The translations under genes were made by a program, and so were the position numbers. The notes below the pieces were generated by a model. It saw nothing but the letters and a program-made list of their open reading frames with translations, did not search any database and was not told the origin of the DNA. Positions 24,436 to 33,664 of a stretch of 64,000 nt of DNA are shown here, piece by piece; the stretch's first letter is position 1, and every line of letters starts with the position of its first letter. This stretch comes from Nonomuraea endophytica (lineage in GTDB: Bacteria; Actinomycetota; Actinomycetes; Streptosporangiales; Streptosporangiaceae). Where the stretch lies: assembly GCF_014203235.1 (NCBI RefSeq), contig NZ_JACHIN010000001.1, forward strand, positions 310,001 through 374,000, in the 5' to 3' direction.

Positions 24436-27400
24436 ATGCGGATCATGCTCACCGTGCTCGGCGAGCAGGGCGACCGTGACGTGGTGGTCGAGCTCGACGA
24501 CGGCGTCACCGTGGCCCGGGTGGCCGAGGCCCTCGACGGGGGGCGGGAGCCGCTGGCCAAGGTGGTCAAGCTGCCCCGGTCCCGGGCGCCTTATGGGATG
24601 TCGTCGGCGCCGCCGTACCCGCAGCATCATGAGCGGGCGATCCCGCGCGTTCCCGAGCAGCGCGAGCCCGAGCGGGGTGACGGGCTGGGGCAGGAGGGTC
24701 CGGCGCTGTGGCGCGGCGGGCGGCAGGTCGACTCGCGGGCGCTGGCCAGGGCGGTGCTTCATGACGGCGACCGGATCACGCTTGAGCGCCATCTGGCCCG
24801 CGCGACCCTCAACGAGGAGCCGCTCGGCGTGGCCGAGGTGCGGATCGTGGGTGGTCCGGGGGCGGGAGCGGTCCATCGGCTGAGCCTGGGCTCGCATGTG
24901 ATCGGTTCCGATGCCATGTGCGCGATAGCCGTACCGGATCCTGTGCTGGCGCCTGAGGCGGCGACGCTGCGCATCACGCCCGAATCGATCACGATCGAGC
25001 CGGTGCGCAGGGAGCCGCCGCCGGGACCGCGGCGGCGGCGGATCAAGGGCCGCTACGCAGAGGAGCTCGCCGAGCTGGCCGAGCGCGACGACCAGCGCGA
25101 GGCCGACCGCTGGGAGGCGTCGGAGCGCGCGCGCTATCTTGCCCCTGCCGACGACGATCTGCGGGCCGTTTGGCCTGGTGGGCCGCCCGAGCTTGACGGC
25201 AAGCCGCTGGCCGAGGCGGCCGACTGGCCGGAGCACGCGTTGCTGACGTGCGGGTCCTCGGTGTTCGCGCTGGGGGCGGTGGAGCCGCGGGACGCCCATC
25301 TGGCGCCGGCTCCCGAGGGTGGTGTGGCGTATAACCGGCCGCCGAGGCTGCGGCGTCCGGAGCCGGAGCGCAGGTTCGAGCGGCCGTCGGAGCCGCGCAA
25401 GAACGAGGGGATGCGGCTGCAGTTGCTGGCCGCGCTGCTGCCCGCCGTGCTGGGAGTGGTGCTGGCGCTGGTGCTGCGTCAGCCGTACTTCCTGCTCATC
25501 GCGCTGATGACCCCGATGATCATGATCGGCCAGTGGTGGAGCGACCGGCGTCACGGCAGGAAGCAGCACCGCCAGGCGATGCGCGAGCATCAGGAGCGGC
25601 TGGCGGAGTATGAGCGGGCGGTCGAGCGGGCCCGTGCAGACGACGAGGTGGCGCGGCGTTCCGACGCCCCCGATCCCGCCGAGGTGCTGCTGACCGCGAC
25701 GGGACCGCGCAGGCGGCTGTGGGAGCGGCGCATCCACGACCCCGACGCGCTGCGGCTGCGGGTGGGCCTGGCCGACCTGCCCGCCAACCTGGAGCTGGTC
25801 GAGGAGAGCGGCGGCGGCCGGCTGGACCCGCCGATGTGCGCCAGCGTGCCCGTGGCGCTCCCGATGCGCCGCCTCGGCGTGGCCGGGGTGACCGGTCCGC
25901 GCGAGACGTCGACCGCGCTCGCGGGCTGGCTGATCGGCCAGGCCGCGACCCTGCACAGCCCGCGCGACCTGGCCGTGGTGGTGTTGTCCGCGCATGCCGA
26001 CGGGGAGCGGCGCTGGAGCTGGGTGCGCTGGCTGCCCCACTGCGCCCCGCGCGGCGGTGAAGACTGTCTTGTCCTGATCGGCGCCGATCCCGACTCGGCC
26101 GCGCGGCGGGTGTCCGAGCTGGCCGCCCTCATCGACGAACGCCAGAACACCGCCATCCCAGAGCTCGGCAAGATCCCCACAGGCTGGGACGATCTGGGCG
26201 GCCCCGAACCTCCCGCCTTCTCCACCTACGACGAGCGTCCCTACGACGTCCTGGTCGTCCTCGACGGTGCCCAGGCCCTGCGCGGGCTGCCGGGCATGCC
26301 GCAGGTCCTGCGCCACGGCCCGCGCGCGGGCGTCTTCACGCTCGCGCTCGACGAGGACCAGCGCCTGCTGCCCGAGGAGTGCGCGACGGTCGCGACGTGC
26401 GGGGCCGACGGTCTGGTACGCCTGCGCGGCGGCGGCCTGGACGCCATCGGCGCGGTGCTGGCCGACCAGGTGTCCCCACAGTGGTGCGACCGGCTGGCCA
26501 GGTCGCTGGCGCCGATCCGCGACGTGAGCAGGGACGACCCGTCGGGCAACCTGCCGGAGTCGGTACGCCTGCTCGACCTGCTCGGCCTGCGTGCCCCGAC
26601 TGGGCAGGACGTTCTCGCCGGATGGCGCGACACCGGGTCCACCAGGGCGCTGATCGGCATGGGGCCCGAGGGCGCGTTCCCGATCGATCTGCGCGTCGAC
26701 GGTCCGCATGGGCTGGTCGCGGGGACGACGGGCGCGGGGAAGTCGGAGCTCCTGCAGTCGCTGATCTGCTCGCTGGCCGTGGCCAACCGGCCTGACCAGC
26801 TGGCGTTCGTCCTGATCGACTACAAGGGCGGGGCGGCGTTCAAGGAGTGCGCCCGGCTGCCGCACACGGTGGGCATGGTCAGCGACCTCGACGGGCATCT
26901 GACCAGGCGGGCGCTCGACTCGCTGGGCGCGGAGATCAGGCGGCGCGAGCGGCTGCTGCTTGATGCGGGCGCCAAGGACATCGACGACTACACCGACCTC
27001 CACCGGCCACCTCCCGGACCCCGGGACATCACCGGCTCACGGCTCGGCAGACCGTACGTGGCTTCCTCTGCGGACGGCCTCAGTCCTGGGGTGCTCGCCG
27101 GACGGGCTCGGTCCGATCGGGACTTGCCGGGGGAGGCTCGGTCCGACCGGGACCTGTCCGGGGATGACCCGCTCGATCGGGGGGTGGCCGGGGAAGACCC
27201 GCTCGCTATGCCGCGGTTGGTGCTGATCATTGATGAGTTCGCGGCGCTGGTGGCGGAGTTGCCCGACTTTGTCGCCGGGCTGGTCGACATCGCGCGGCGT
27301 GGCCGGTCGCTGGGGGTTCACCTCATCCTGGCGACCCAGCGGCCGGCCGGGGTCGTGACGGCCGACATCCAGGCCAACACCTCGCTCCGGATCGCGCTGC

Positions 27401-29301
27401 GGGTGACGGAGCCGGTCGAGTCCACGGATGTGATCGACCTGCCGGACGCGGCCCACATCCCCAAGTCGGCGCCGGGTCGCTGCTATGTGAAGTCGGGGGC
27501 TGGGGCGGCGGTAGCCGTACAGACCGGGCGGGTGGGTGGTCGTGCGCCCGGCGCGGCCACCGACGAGGACGGCAGGCGGCGCGCGGTCCGTGTGGTCGAT
27601 CTGGACTGGCGTGCTCTCGGCAGGTCGTTGCCCGCGGCCCCGGAGCCCGCCGAGACCTCCGCCGTCACCGACCTCACCCTGCTGGCCGACGCGCTGACGG
27701 AGGCCGCGAGGCTGGCCGGTGTGCCGCCCCAGCCGAGCCCGTGGCTGGAGCCGCTGCCCGACCAGCTCGTCCTCCCGTTCGACCGGGAGACGCCGGAGCC
27801 GGGTGACTTCCGCGAGGTGGAACCGCTGGTGTTCGGCACCACCGACCGTCCCTGGGCGCAGGACCGGCGGCCGCTCACCCTCGACCTCGCGCACGGCGGC
27901 CACCTGCTCATCGCGGGCGCCGCGCGAAGCGGCAGGTCCACGGCGTTGCGGACGATCGCCGGCGCCATTGCGGCCGGCACCTCCCCCGCCGACGTACACC
28001 TGCACGCCATCGACTGCGGCTCCGGCGCCCTGCTCCCCCTGGTCGCGATGCCACACTGCGGCGCCGTGGTCACCCGCGACCAGCTCGACCGGGTCGAACG
28101 CCTCCTGTCCCGCCTGCGCGCCGAGGTGGGCCGCCGTCAGCAGATCCTCGCCGAGGCCGGCCACGCCTCCCTGGCCGAATGCCGGGCGGCGGGACACCGG
28201 CTGCCCTGGCTGGTGCTCATGCTCGACCGCTGGGAGGGGTACGTGGCCGCTTTTGAGGCGTACGACTACGGCCGGCTCACCGAAGCCCTCCTCCAGCTCC
28301 TGCGCGAGGGCCCGGCGGTGGGGTTGCGGGCGGTGGTGACCGGTGACCGTTCCAGCCTGCTCGGCCAGGTCTCCACGGTCTTCGACGACCGCCTCATCCT
28401 CCGCCTTGCCGACCAGGCGGACTACGCCCTGGCCGGGCTCCCCCTCAAGGAACTCCCCGCCGCCATGCCCCCCGGCCGCGCCCTGTCCACCGGCGAACAC
28501 GGCGTGGTGGAAAACCAGATCGCCCTCCTGACCGACGACCCGTCCGGCCAGGCCCAGGTCGCGGCCCTGCAAACACTGTCCAGATCGGCCACCCCTGCCG
28601 GCCTCGACGAAGACCAGCACCCCCTGCGTGTGGACGCCCTCCCCATGCGCATCACCGCCGACCAGGCGTTGGCCCTGCGCCCGTCCTTCACCGCCCCGTC
28701 CCCGCTCTGGGCCCTGCTCGGCGCGGGCGGCGACGCCCTGGCCCCGTTGGGCATAGACCTCCTGGCCCACGGTCCGGGCGCGGTGATCGCCGGCCCGCCT
28801 CGGTCCGGCCGCTCCTCGGCCCTGCTGACCTCCGCCCGCTCCCTGATCGCCCGGAACACCCCGGTGATCGCGGTGGTCCCCCGCCGCAGCCCGCTGCGCG
28901 ACCTCGAAGGCGCCACCGCCATCCTGGACGGCAACGGCACCGGCCTCCTGGACCTGGTGGCCCCGCTGACCAGCTACGTGGTGATCGTCGACGATGCCGA
29001 ACTCATCAACCCCGACGCACCGCTCGGCATGGCCCTGGACGAGATCCTCCGCACCGGCCGGGACGGCGACCACGGCTTGATCATCGCCGGCGCGACAGGC
29101 GACCTGGCGACGGCCTATCGCGGCTTCGTCGCCGAGGCCCGCAAGTCCCGCACCGGCCTGCTGCTGTCCATCCAGAGCCCGGCCGACGGCGACCTCTTCA
29201 CGGTACGGCTCCCGCGCGGCGCCGTAGGCGGTCCCCCGGGCCGCGGCCTCCTCCTCACCATGGGCACCACCACCCCCATCCAAACCGCCCTCCCCACCTG
29301 A
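24436..29301 (+). CDS. FHA-containing EccC/EssC-like T7SS ATPase
   Basis: 1621-residue FtsK/SpoIIIE protein. Residues ~1-35 are ubiquitin-like (RIMLTVLGEQGDRDVVVELD). An FHA-like domain follows at ~130-190 (HRLSLGSHVIGSDAMCAI). Two membrane helices lie at ~330-365 (LQLLAALLPAVLGVVLALVL). Three ATPase modules follow. The first has an intact Walker A GTTGAGKS (~763-770) and Walker B LVLIIDEF (~928). The second (GAARSGRST, ~1160) and third (GPPRSGRSS, ~1453) have Gly-x-x-x-x-Gly-Arg-Ser loops in which Arg replaces the catalytic Lys. This resembles Firmicute EssC/YukBA rather than mycobacterial EccC. A 30-bp in-frame repeat expands the region before Walker B. The start has GAGGAGA upstream. Confidence 0.9.
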   Translation: MRIMLTVLGEQGDRDVVVELDDGVTVARVAEALDGGREPLAKVVKLPRSRAPYGMSSAPPYPQHHERAIPRVPEQREPERGDGLGQEGPALWRGGRQVDSRALARAVLHDGDRITLERHLARATLNEEPLGVAEVRIVGGPGAGAVHRLSLGSHVIGSDAMCAIAVPDPVLAPEAATLRITPESITIEPVRREPPPGPRRRRIKGRYAEELAELAERDDQREADRWEASERARYLAPADDDLRAVWPGGPPELDGKPLAEAADWPEHALLTCGSSVFALGAVEPRDAHLAPAPEGGVAYNRPPRLRRPEPERRFERPSEPRKNEGMRLQLLAALLPAVLGVVLALVLRQPYFLLIALMTPMIMIGQWWSDRRHGRKQHRQAMREHQERLAEYERAVERARADDEVARRSDAPDPAEVLLTATGPRRRLWERRIHDPDALRLRVGLADLPANLELVEESGGGRLDPPMCASVPVALPMRRLGVAGVTGPRETSTALAGWLIGQAATLHSPRDLAVVVLSAHADGERRWSWVRWLPHCAPRGGEDCLVLIGADPDSAARRVSELAALIDERQNTAIPELGKIPTGWDDLGGPEPPAFSTYDERPYDVLVVLDGAQALRGLPGMPQVLRHGPRAGVFTLALDEDQRLLPEECATVATCGADGLVRLRGGGLDAIGAVLADQVSPQWCDRLARSLAPIRDVSRDDPSGNLPESVRLLDLLGLRAPTGQDVLAGWRDTGSTRALIGMGPEGAFPIDLRVDGPHGLVAGTTGAGKSELLQSLICSLAVANRPDQLAFVLIDYKGGAAFKECARLPHTVGMVSDLDGHLTRRALDSLGAEIRRRERLLLDAGAKDIDDYTDLHRPPPGPRDITGSRLGRPYVASSADGLSPGVLAGRARSDRDLPGEARSDRDLSGDDPLDRGVAGEDPLAMPRLVLIIDEFAALVAELPDFVAGLVDIARRGRSLGVHLILATQRPAGVVTADIQANTSLRIALRVTEPVESTDVIDLPDAAHIPKSAPGRCYVKSGAGAAVAVQTGRVGGRAPGAATDEDGRRRAVRVVDLDWRALGRSLPAAPEPAETSAVTDLTLLADALTEAARLAGVPPQPSPWLEPLPDQLVLPFDRETPEPGDFREVEPLVFGTTDRPWAQDRRPLTLDLAHGGHLLIAGAARSGRSTALRTIAGAIAAGTSPADVHLHAIDCGSGALLPLVAMPHCGAVVTRDQLDRVERLLSRLRAEVGRRQQILAEAGHASLAECRAAGHRLPWLVLMLDRWEGYVAAFEAYDYGRLTEALLQLLREGPAVGLRAVVTGDRSSLLGQVSTVFDDRLILRLADQADYALAGLPLKELPAAMPPGRALSTGEHGVVENQIALLTDDPSGQAQVAALQTLSRSATPAGLDEDQHPLRVDALPMRITADQALALRPSFTAPSPLWALLGAGGDALAPLGIDLLAHGPGAVIAGPPRSGRSSALLTSARSLIARNTPVIAVVPRRSPLRDLEGATAILDGNGTGLLDLVAPLTSYVVIVDDAELINPDAPLGMALDEILRTGRDGDHGLIIAGATGDLATAYRGFVAEARKSRTGLLLSIQSPADGDLFTVRLPRGAVGGPPGRGLLLTMGTTTPIQTALPT

Positions 29302-29732
29302 ACCCCTCCGCAAGTTCCCAACCTGCCCCACTGAGACCGCCCGAAGGCCCGTTCCGGAAACCACCAGATCCACGACCGCTCCATCACCCATTCCTGGGCC
29401 CACAGATGGCTTGCCCTGCTCACATCCCGGGTTGTCGAGCAGAGGTCGGGAGGGTCTTCGCGGTCGTGGGCCGGGGCGCTGTGGGGTTGGGAGAGTCCGT
29501 GGCCGTAGGCGGGTTGGCGTGGGTTTGGGAGGGTCCACAGTCGTCGGCCCGTTGCTGTGCGCTTGGGAGGGGGCCACGGTCGTTGGCCGGTTGGGGTGGG
29601 GGCCTCGGCGGGCGTGGGGCGGGTTGCCGGGGCCCTGGGCGTTGGGAACGCGTCAATGGGGTGTAGGGAGGGCGTCAAGATCGCCGGAGCGGGTCGGATG
29701 AAGTGGTTGTGTTTGGGGGAAAGGGGGATGCA
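29302..29732. other. 430-base gap with G-rich degenerate repeats
   Basis: No gene seen. The middle part holds imperfect repeats (see 29448-29602). The last ~30 bases carry an AAAGGGGG Shine-Dalgarno for the gene at 29733. No clear terminator for the upstream ATPase gene was found. Confidence 0.6.
29448..29602. repeat. Imperfect 38-41-bp G-rich tandem repeat, four copies
   Basis: Copies begin with GGGAGRG at 29448, 29489, 29527 and 29565 and share a diverged GTCGT-GGCC-GGTTG core. The divergence is much higher than in the 28-bp array upstream, so the array is older or not under strong homogenisation. Confidence 0.6.
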
Positions 29733-30152
29733 ATGCCCGATCTTGGCAGCCTGCTCAATCATGGACACCCACGGCCCAGTGGCGCCTCGCCCAGGATGAG
29801 TGCGGCCGAGCCGCGGTGGAGGGACGACGAAGCGGCTTCGCCCTGGGGTGAGACGGGGATGGACCGGGGCCGGGTACGGCGGCTGGCCGAGGATCTGGCC
29901 GAGCAAGGGGCGCCGCCTCTGGTCCAGGCGTTGGAGAAGATCGTGGGACTTCGGGTGATCGAGGCCACGCCGACCGCGTTCACGCTGAGCCTGTTCGCCG
30001 CCTACACCGAGGCCGAGGGGTATCTGGCGCAACGTGTGAGGCGGCGGGTGCAACGGGTCTCGGAAGCCAGCGCCAAGCTCATGGACGGGCGGCAGAACTG
30101 GAAGCGGGGAGAGGACGCCAGCACGGTGTCGCCGAGGACGTTCGATGCCTGA
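29733..30152 (+). CDS. Small T7SS protein, EspC/F-like (cassette A, gene 1)
   Basis: 139-residue soluble, helix-rich protein. The C-terminal part (RRVQRVSEASAKLMDGRQNW then KRGEDASTV) matches the end of the small protein at 41681 (RRNWRTAEDASKV), so the two are paralogues. This NW-(K/R)-x2-EDAS tail recalls the EADEAWRKA end of mycobacterial EspC/EspF. The start is the ATG of MPDLGSLL, with AAAGGGGG upstream. The stop overlaps the next gene by 8 bases. It is likely a co-secreted partner of the WXG-membrane protein encoded next; that role is inferred from architecture. Confidence 0.65.
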   Translation: MPDLGSLLNHGHPRPSGASPRMSAAEPRWRDDEAASPWGETGMDRGRVRRLAEDLAEQGAPPLVQALEKIVGLRVIEATPTAFTLSLFAAYTEAEGYLAQRVRRRVQRVSEASAKLMDGRQNWKRGEDASTVSPRTFDA

Positions 30153-31131
30153 TCCCTGGCAGCGCGTCCCGGATGCGACCGTCACCGCGCTGGCCTGTGG
30201 GAAGTACCTGGCGCATGCCAACATCGGGCTCGCCACCGCCGCCTGCGCGGTCGTGTGGGGCGGGTGGCCGTTGCTGGGCAAGCTCTATGTTCACCAATAC
30301 GACACGGGTGCACTGGCGGCGGCGTACCAGGTGCTTGAGGACGCGGCGGGCGATCTCTGGACAGGGCGGACGAACATCGCGGACCTCATGGCCGGGCTGA
30401 GTGCCGAGCAGTGGCCGGGGGATGATCGCCGGGACTTCGACGCCTGGATGCTTACCCTCGGCAGCGATCTGCTGTCCGAGGAGATGTCGGCGCGGCTGCT
30501 CGGGATCATGTTGCTTATCAGTGCTTCGTTGTTGTTCGCGTTCATCGTCTACACCTCGGCGGTTGTGTTGCGGTTGGTGTGGCTTGCCGTACAGGTGATA
30601 CGAGCGTCGTTCGGCGGCGGGGTGGGGTTCGTCGCGGCGCAGGTGGCGGCGGGCAAGCAGGCGCGGGTGTTGTTCGCGCGGTTGCAGGCGCAGGAGGCGC
30701 GGCTGACGGCGGCGCTCAACGGGATCGCGACGGCCATCGCCACCGGTCTCGGGGCCAAGGTGACCAAGGACAGCCTGACCGGCGACCGGCAGGGACTGCT
30801 CGACCTGCGGCAGGCGACGATCAATCAGGGTCCGGCGCTGGTGTGGGGGTTCGCCAACCATGTGGAGCGCAATCTGACGGCGAAGATGATGACCGGACGT
30901 TCACCGCTGTTCTCGGGCCGGGACGCCCGCGCGGGAACGGGCACCAAGGGCCAGCCCCGCCCCATGCCCACGTCTCCCCACGATCTGACCCCGAACAAGT
31001 GGCAGCTCGGCGCCGCCGCCAAGGGCGCCATGGACGTGATCAGCGGCCGCATGCCCACCGGCCACCTTCTGCCAGATCGCTACGAAAGCGGCGCGTACCA
31101 GGGATACGAGGACATTGAACGACGACCTTAG
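30145..31131 (+). CDS. WXG-like membrane protein, EspA/E-like (cassette A, gene 2)
   Basis: 328-residue protein. An N-terminal hydrophobic segment (~22-47) is followed by a helical hairpin with a WXG-type turn (Trp90-Pro-Gly92, then DDRRDFDAW). A strong membrane helix follows (~118-148, LLGIMLLISASLLFAFIVY), then a long basic helical C-terminal part ending in a Pro-rich tail. The layout (WXG-like hairpin, hydrophobic region, variable tail) parallels the proteins at 40731 and 33665 and mycobacterial EspA/EspE. It overlaps the gene before it by 8 bases and the YbaB-like gene after it by 17 bases. Confidence 0.65.
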   Translation: MPDPWQRVPDATVTALACGKYLAHANIGLATAACAVVWGGWPLLGKLYVHQYDTGALAAAYQVLEDAAGDLWTGRTNIADLMAGLSAEQWPGDDRRDFDAWMLTLGSDLLSEEMSARLLGIMLLISASLLFAFIVYTSAVVLRLVWLAVQVIRASFGGGVGFVAAQVAAGKQARVLFARLQAQEARLTAALNGIATAIATGLGAKVTKDSLTGDRQGLLDLRQATINQGPALVWGFANHVERNLTAKMMTGRSPLFSGRDARAGTGTKGQPRPMPTSPHDLTPNKWQLGAAAKGAMDVISGRMPTGHLLPDRYESGAYQGYEDIERRP

Positions 31132-31531
31132 GCATTCCTTCGGCTTCGACCCGGACGAACTGCACACCTTCACCGGCGACTTCCTCACCACGCTCAGCCA
31201 GGTGCAGGAGGAGATGGCGGAGCTGACCGGCCGGGGACAAGCCGCGGATGGCCAGGTGACGGTGGCGTACTCGGAGCTGAAGGGCGTCCACGACCTCAAG
31301 ATCGGCCCACGCGCGATGCGACTGGGCGCCGACATGCTGGCCCAAACCATCCAAGAGGCCATCGAAACCGCCCGCACCAACCTCCGCACCCAGGCCGCCG
31401 ACCTGGTCACCAACTCCCTGGGCACCACCGCCGACCTCGAAGACACCGTGACCACCCTGTCAACCGCCGCCGAAGACGCCCTGGCCCGCAGCCTCCAAAA
31501 CACCATCAACCTCACCAACCGCCTCCGCTAG
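31115..31531 (+). CDS. YbaB/EbfC-like protein (cassette A, gene 3)
   Basis: 138-residue YbaB/EbfC-family protein. The core (~30-95) shows VQEEMAELTGRGQAADGQVT and LKIGPRAMRLGADMLAQTIQ, matching the family's GxV/I...L...I-x-P-x2-M pattern. In mycobacteria the YbaB-like EspL (and EspD/EspH by position) helps fold or stabilise ESX-1 substrates; a chaperone role here is inferred, as is nucleoid binding. Translation probably starts at a TTG (31115); the gene overlaps the WXG-membrane gene. It closes cassette A. Confidence 0.75.
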   Translation: MNDDLRHSFGFDPDELHTFTGDFLTTLSQVQEEMAELTGRGQAADGQVTVAYSELKGVHDLKIGPRAMRLGADMLAQTIQEAIETARTNLRTQAADLVTNSLGTTADLEDTVTTLSTAAEDALARSLQNTINLTNRLR

Positions 31532-32081
31532 CCCACGCCAAGAACACCTCAGCCGGTACCGCAAGCCGCCCCCGACACCAGAACAGCGCGCTGGCCCGAC
31601 ACCCGGCAAAGGCCAGGACCAGCGGGCTGCCGGGCCTCAAAAGCCTGAGACCACCGGGCACGAGACCACCGGCACGAGAGCACGACAACGTGAGGCGGCG
31701 GGCCTGGGGGCGGGCACGGGGGCACGTGGAGCGCGAGGGCACGGGACACGAGGCGTGTGGGCCTGGGGCGCGGGATGCGGGACCCGAGGCGTGAGACACC
31801 CAAGATGGGCCCGGGACACGCCAGACGCCCGGAGTGCGTGGCGCGGAACGTGGAGCGGTTAGTGGACAGGCGGGTGGCTGGCAGGTGCGCGGTGGCCGGG
31901 ACCGAGGCGGGGGATGGGGTGGTTGGGGGTGGTGGTGGGGGGTGGTGGTTGGGGGTGGTGGTTGGGGGTGGTGGTTGGGGGTGGTGGTTGGGGGTGGTGG
32001 TTGGGAGAAAGGTGGGTGTTGTCCGGGGAAAGGTGGTTCACCACTACTCTGGGGCGCGTCGTGTGATCGGGGAGAGGTGAC
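31532..32081. other. 550-base gap with low-complexity and G-rich DNA
   Basis: No gene recognised. 31640-31860 is a low-complexity stretch of CACGAG/GGGACAC-type words. 31919-32006 is a 13-bp G-rich repeat. An EccB-proximal GGGGAGAGGTGAC serves as the Shine-Dalgarno region for the gene at 32082. Confidence 0.6.
31919..32006. repeat. 13-bp G-rich tandem repeat, potential G-quadruplex
   Basis: GGTTGGGGGTGGT recurs exactly every 13 bases at 31947, 31960, 31973 and 31986, with a partial copy at 31999; 31921 is two units upstream of the first. Runs of G5 and G2 are all on the plus (coding) strand, directly upstream of eccB, so intramolecular G4 or R-loop formation is possible. Confidence 0.85.
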
Positions 32082-33500
32082 ATGCAGACCAAGAAGGACC
32101 TCTACCAAGCGCACCGCCTGATGCAGCAACGCCTGGGCATGGCCCTGCTGCAAGCCGAGCCGGATGTGCCAGAGTCGCCCCTGCGCCGCCAGAACATCGC
32201 GATGTTCGGCGGCATTCTGGTAGCCGTTCTGATCATGGCGGTGTTCGGGATCTGGGGTCTGGTCAGTCCTGGTGGTGCCACGAAGCTCACCGAAGCGGGC
32301 CAGCTCCTGGTGGAGAAGGAGACGGGCGCCAAATACGTCTACAGCCAGAAGCAGAGCAGGCTGCTGCCGGTCGCGAACTATGTCTCGGCGCGCCTGATCC
32401 TCGACACCCCCGACGTCAAGACGCGCAGCGTGGCGTCGGCGTCGCTGGACGAGCTGGCCAGGGGGCCGCTGGTCGGCATCCAGGGGTTGCCTGACTCCCT
32501 TCCGCCTCGGGACAAGCTGGTCAAGGCGCCCTGGTCGGTCTGTGTGGTGGACGGGCCCGACCCGGCGGGGGGCGTGAAGCAGTACACGACGATGATCGGC
32601 GGGATCGACGTCGGCGGGCGGCCGGTCGGCACCGGGGTGATGGTGGTCATGGACGACCACGGTCAGAAGTGGGCCATCTGGAACAACCAGCGCATGCGGA
32701 TCAACGACTCCGGTGTCAGTGCGCTCAACGCCAAACCCCGCAAGGTCCCCGCCTCGTGGCTCAACGCGGTCAAGGTCGGCGTCGACTTCGCGGGGCCGAA
32801 GGTGCCGGAACGCGGCAAGAAGGTAAGCGGCCCGGACGGCAAGGTCACCGCGATCGTCGGCCAGGTGTTCAAGGTGCCGTCGGTGACCGGCGGCCCCTCC
32901 CGCTGGTACGTGCTCCTCCCCGACGGCCTGGCCGCGATCACCGAGACCCAGGCCCTGCTCCTGCTGGAGGACCCGGCCACGAAGAAGGCGTACGGCAACC
33001 GGAGCGCCCAGCCGATCCAGATCGACGCCGCCTCCGCCAACGCCTCCCCGTCCCGCCAGCAGATCGCCGGCGCCGGGCTCCCCGAGACCCTCCCCAAGGC
33101 GATGACACTGCCAGCCACCGCACCCCTGTGCTCGGTGTACGGCGACACGCTGAAGGGCTCCTTCGCCGCCAGGATCACCGGAGGCAGTTCGATGGCCCTG
33201 CCGATCCCGGCGTCGAGCGGCGGCCAGGACCGCGTGGACCAGATCCTGCTGCCTCCGGGCACAGCGGTCGTGGCGGGACAACTCCCCGGCGACGGACAGC
33301 TCGGGTCAATCACCACCTACTTCCTGATCAGCGACCAGGGCGTCCGCTACCCGCTGCAGTCAGGCGACCAGATCGCCAAGCTCGGCTTCGAGCCCGGAGA
33401 CGTCGCCCCGGTGCCCAGCAACCTCCTGCAGCAGATCCCCACCGGCCCGGCACTCGACCCCGCCGCCGCCCTGTCCCCCCTGGCCGTGGCAAGCAGGTAG
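32082..33500 (+). CDS. eccB: EccB, core membrane component of the T7SS
   Basis: 472-residue bitopic membrane protein. A short cytosolic N-terminus with the EccB signature (QTKKDLYQAHRLMQQRLGMA) precedes one membrane helix (~40-62, MFGGILVAVLIMAVFGIWGL) and a large extracytoplasmic domain of EccB repeats. Conserved EccB blocks such as GATKLTEAGQLLVEKETGAK and LLPPGTAVVAG are visible. In mycobacteria EccB forms the periplasmic face of the ESX channel with EccC, EccD and MycP. It is separated from eccC and eccD (~44 kb) by substrate genes. A repeat-rich gap lies upstream. Confidence 0.92.
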   Translation: MQTKKDLYQAHRLMQQRLGMALLQAEPDVPESPLRRQNIAMFGGILVAVLIMAVFGIWGLVSPGGATKLTEAGQLLVEKETGAKYVYSQKQSRLLPVANYVSARLILDTPDVKTRSVASASLDELARGPLVGIQGLPDSLPPRDKLVKAPWSVCVVDGPDPAGGVKQYTTMIGGIDVGGRPVGTGVMVVMDDHGQKWAIWNNQRMRINDSGVSALNAKPRKVPASWLNAVKVGVDFAGPKVPERGKKVSGPDGKVTAIVGQVFKVPSVTGGPSRWYVLLPDGLAAITETQALLLLEDPATKKAYGNRSAQPIQIDAASANASPSRQQIAGAGLPETLPKAMTLPATAPLCSVYGDTLKGSFAARITGGSSMALPIPASSGGQDRVDQILLPPGTAVVAGQLPGDGQLGSITTYFLISDQGVRYPLQSGDQIAKLGFEPGDVAPVPSNLLQQIPTGPALDPAAALSPLAVASR

Positions 33501-33664
33501 CGAGACAGGGTCAACCACCAGAAGGCACGACAAAGGACCCCCGCCCCGTGAGGGCGGCGCGCTCCCCCACGCCACCAAGAAGCCGCCCGCCGACCGGAGA
33601 TCTACGAAGCCGACAGAGACACCCCAAACCGGGCCCCTGCTGAGGGAAGGTGCCCCTCGACCGG

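Noticed and set aside
24061..29577. Two long frames antisense to the FHA-ATPase
   Set aside because: Composition (Arg/Gly/Gln/His-rich) is that of shadow frames; the plus strand carries recognisable ATPase motifs.
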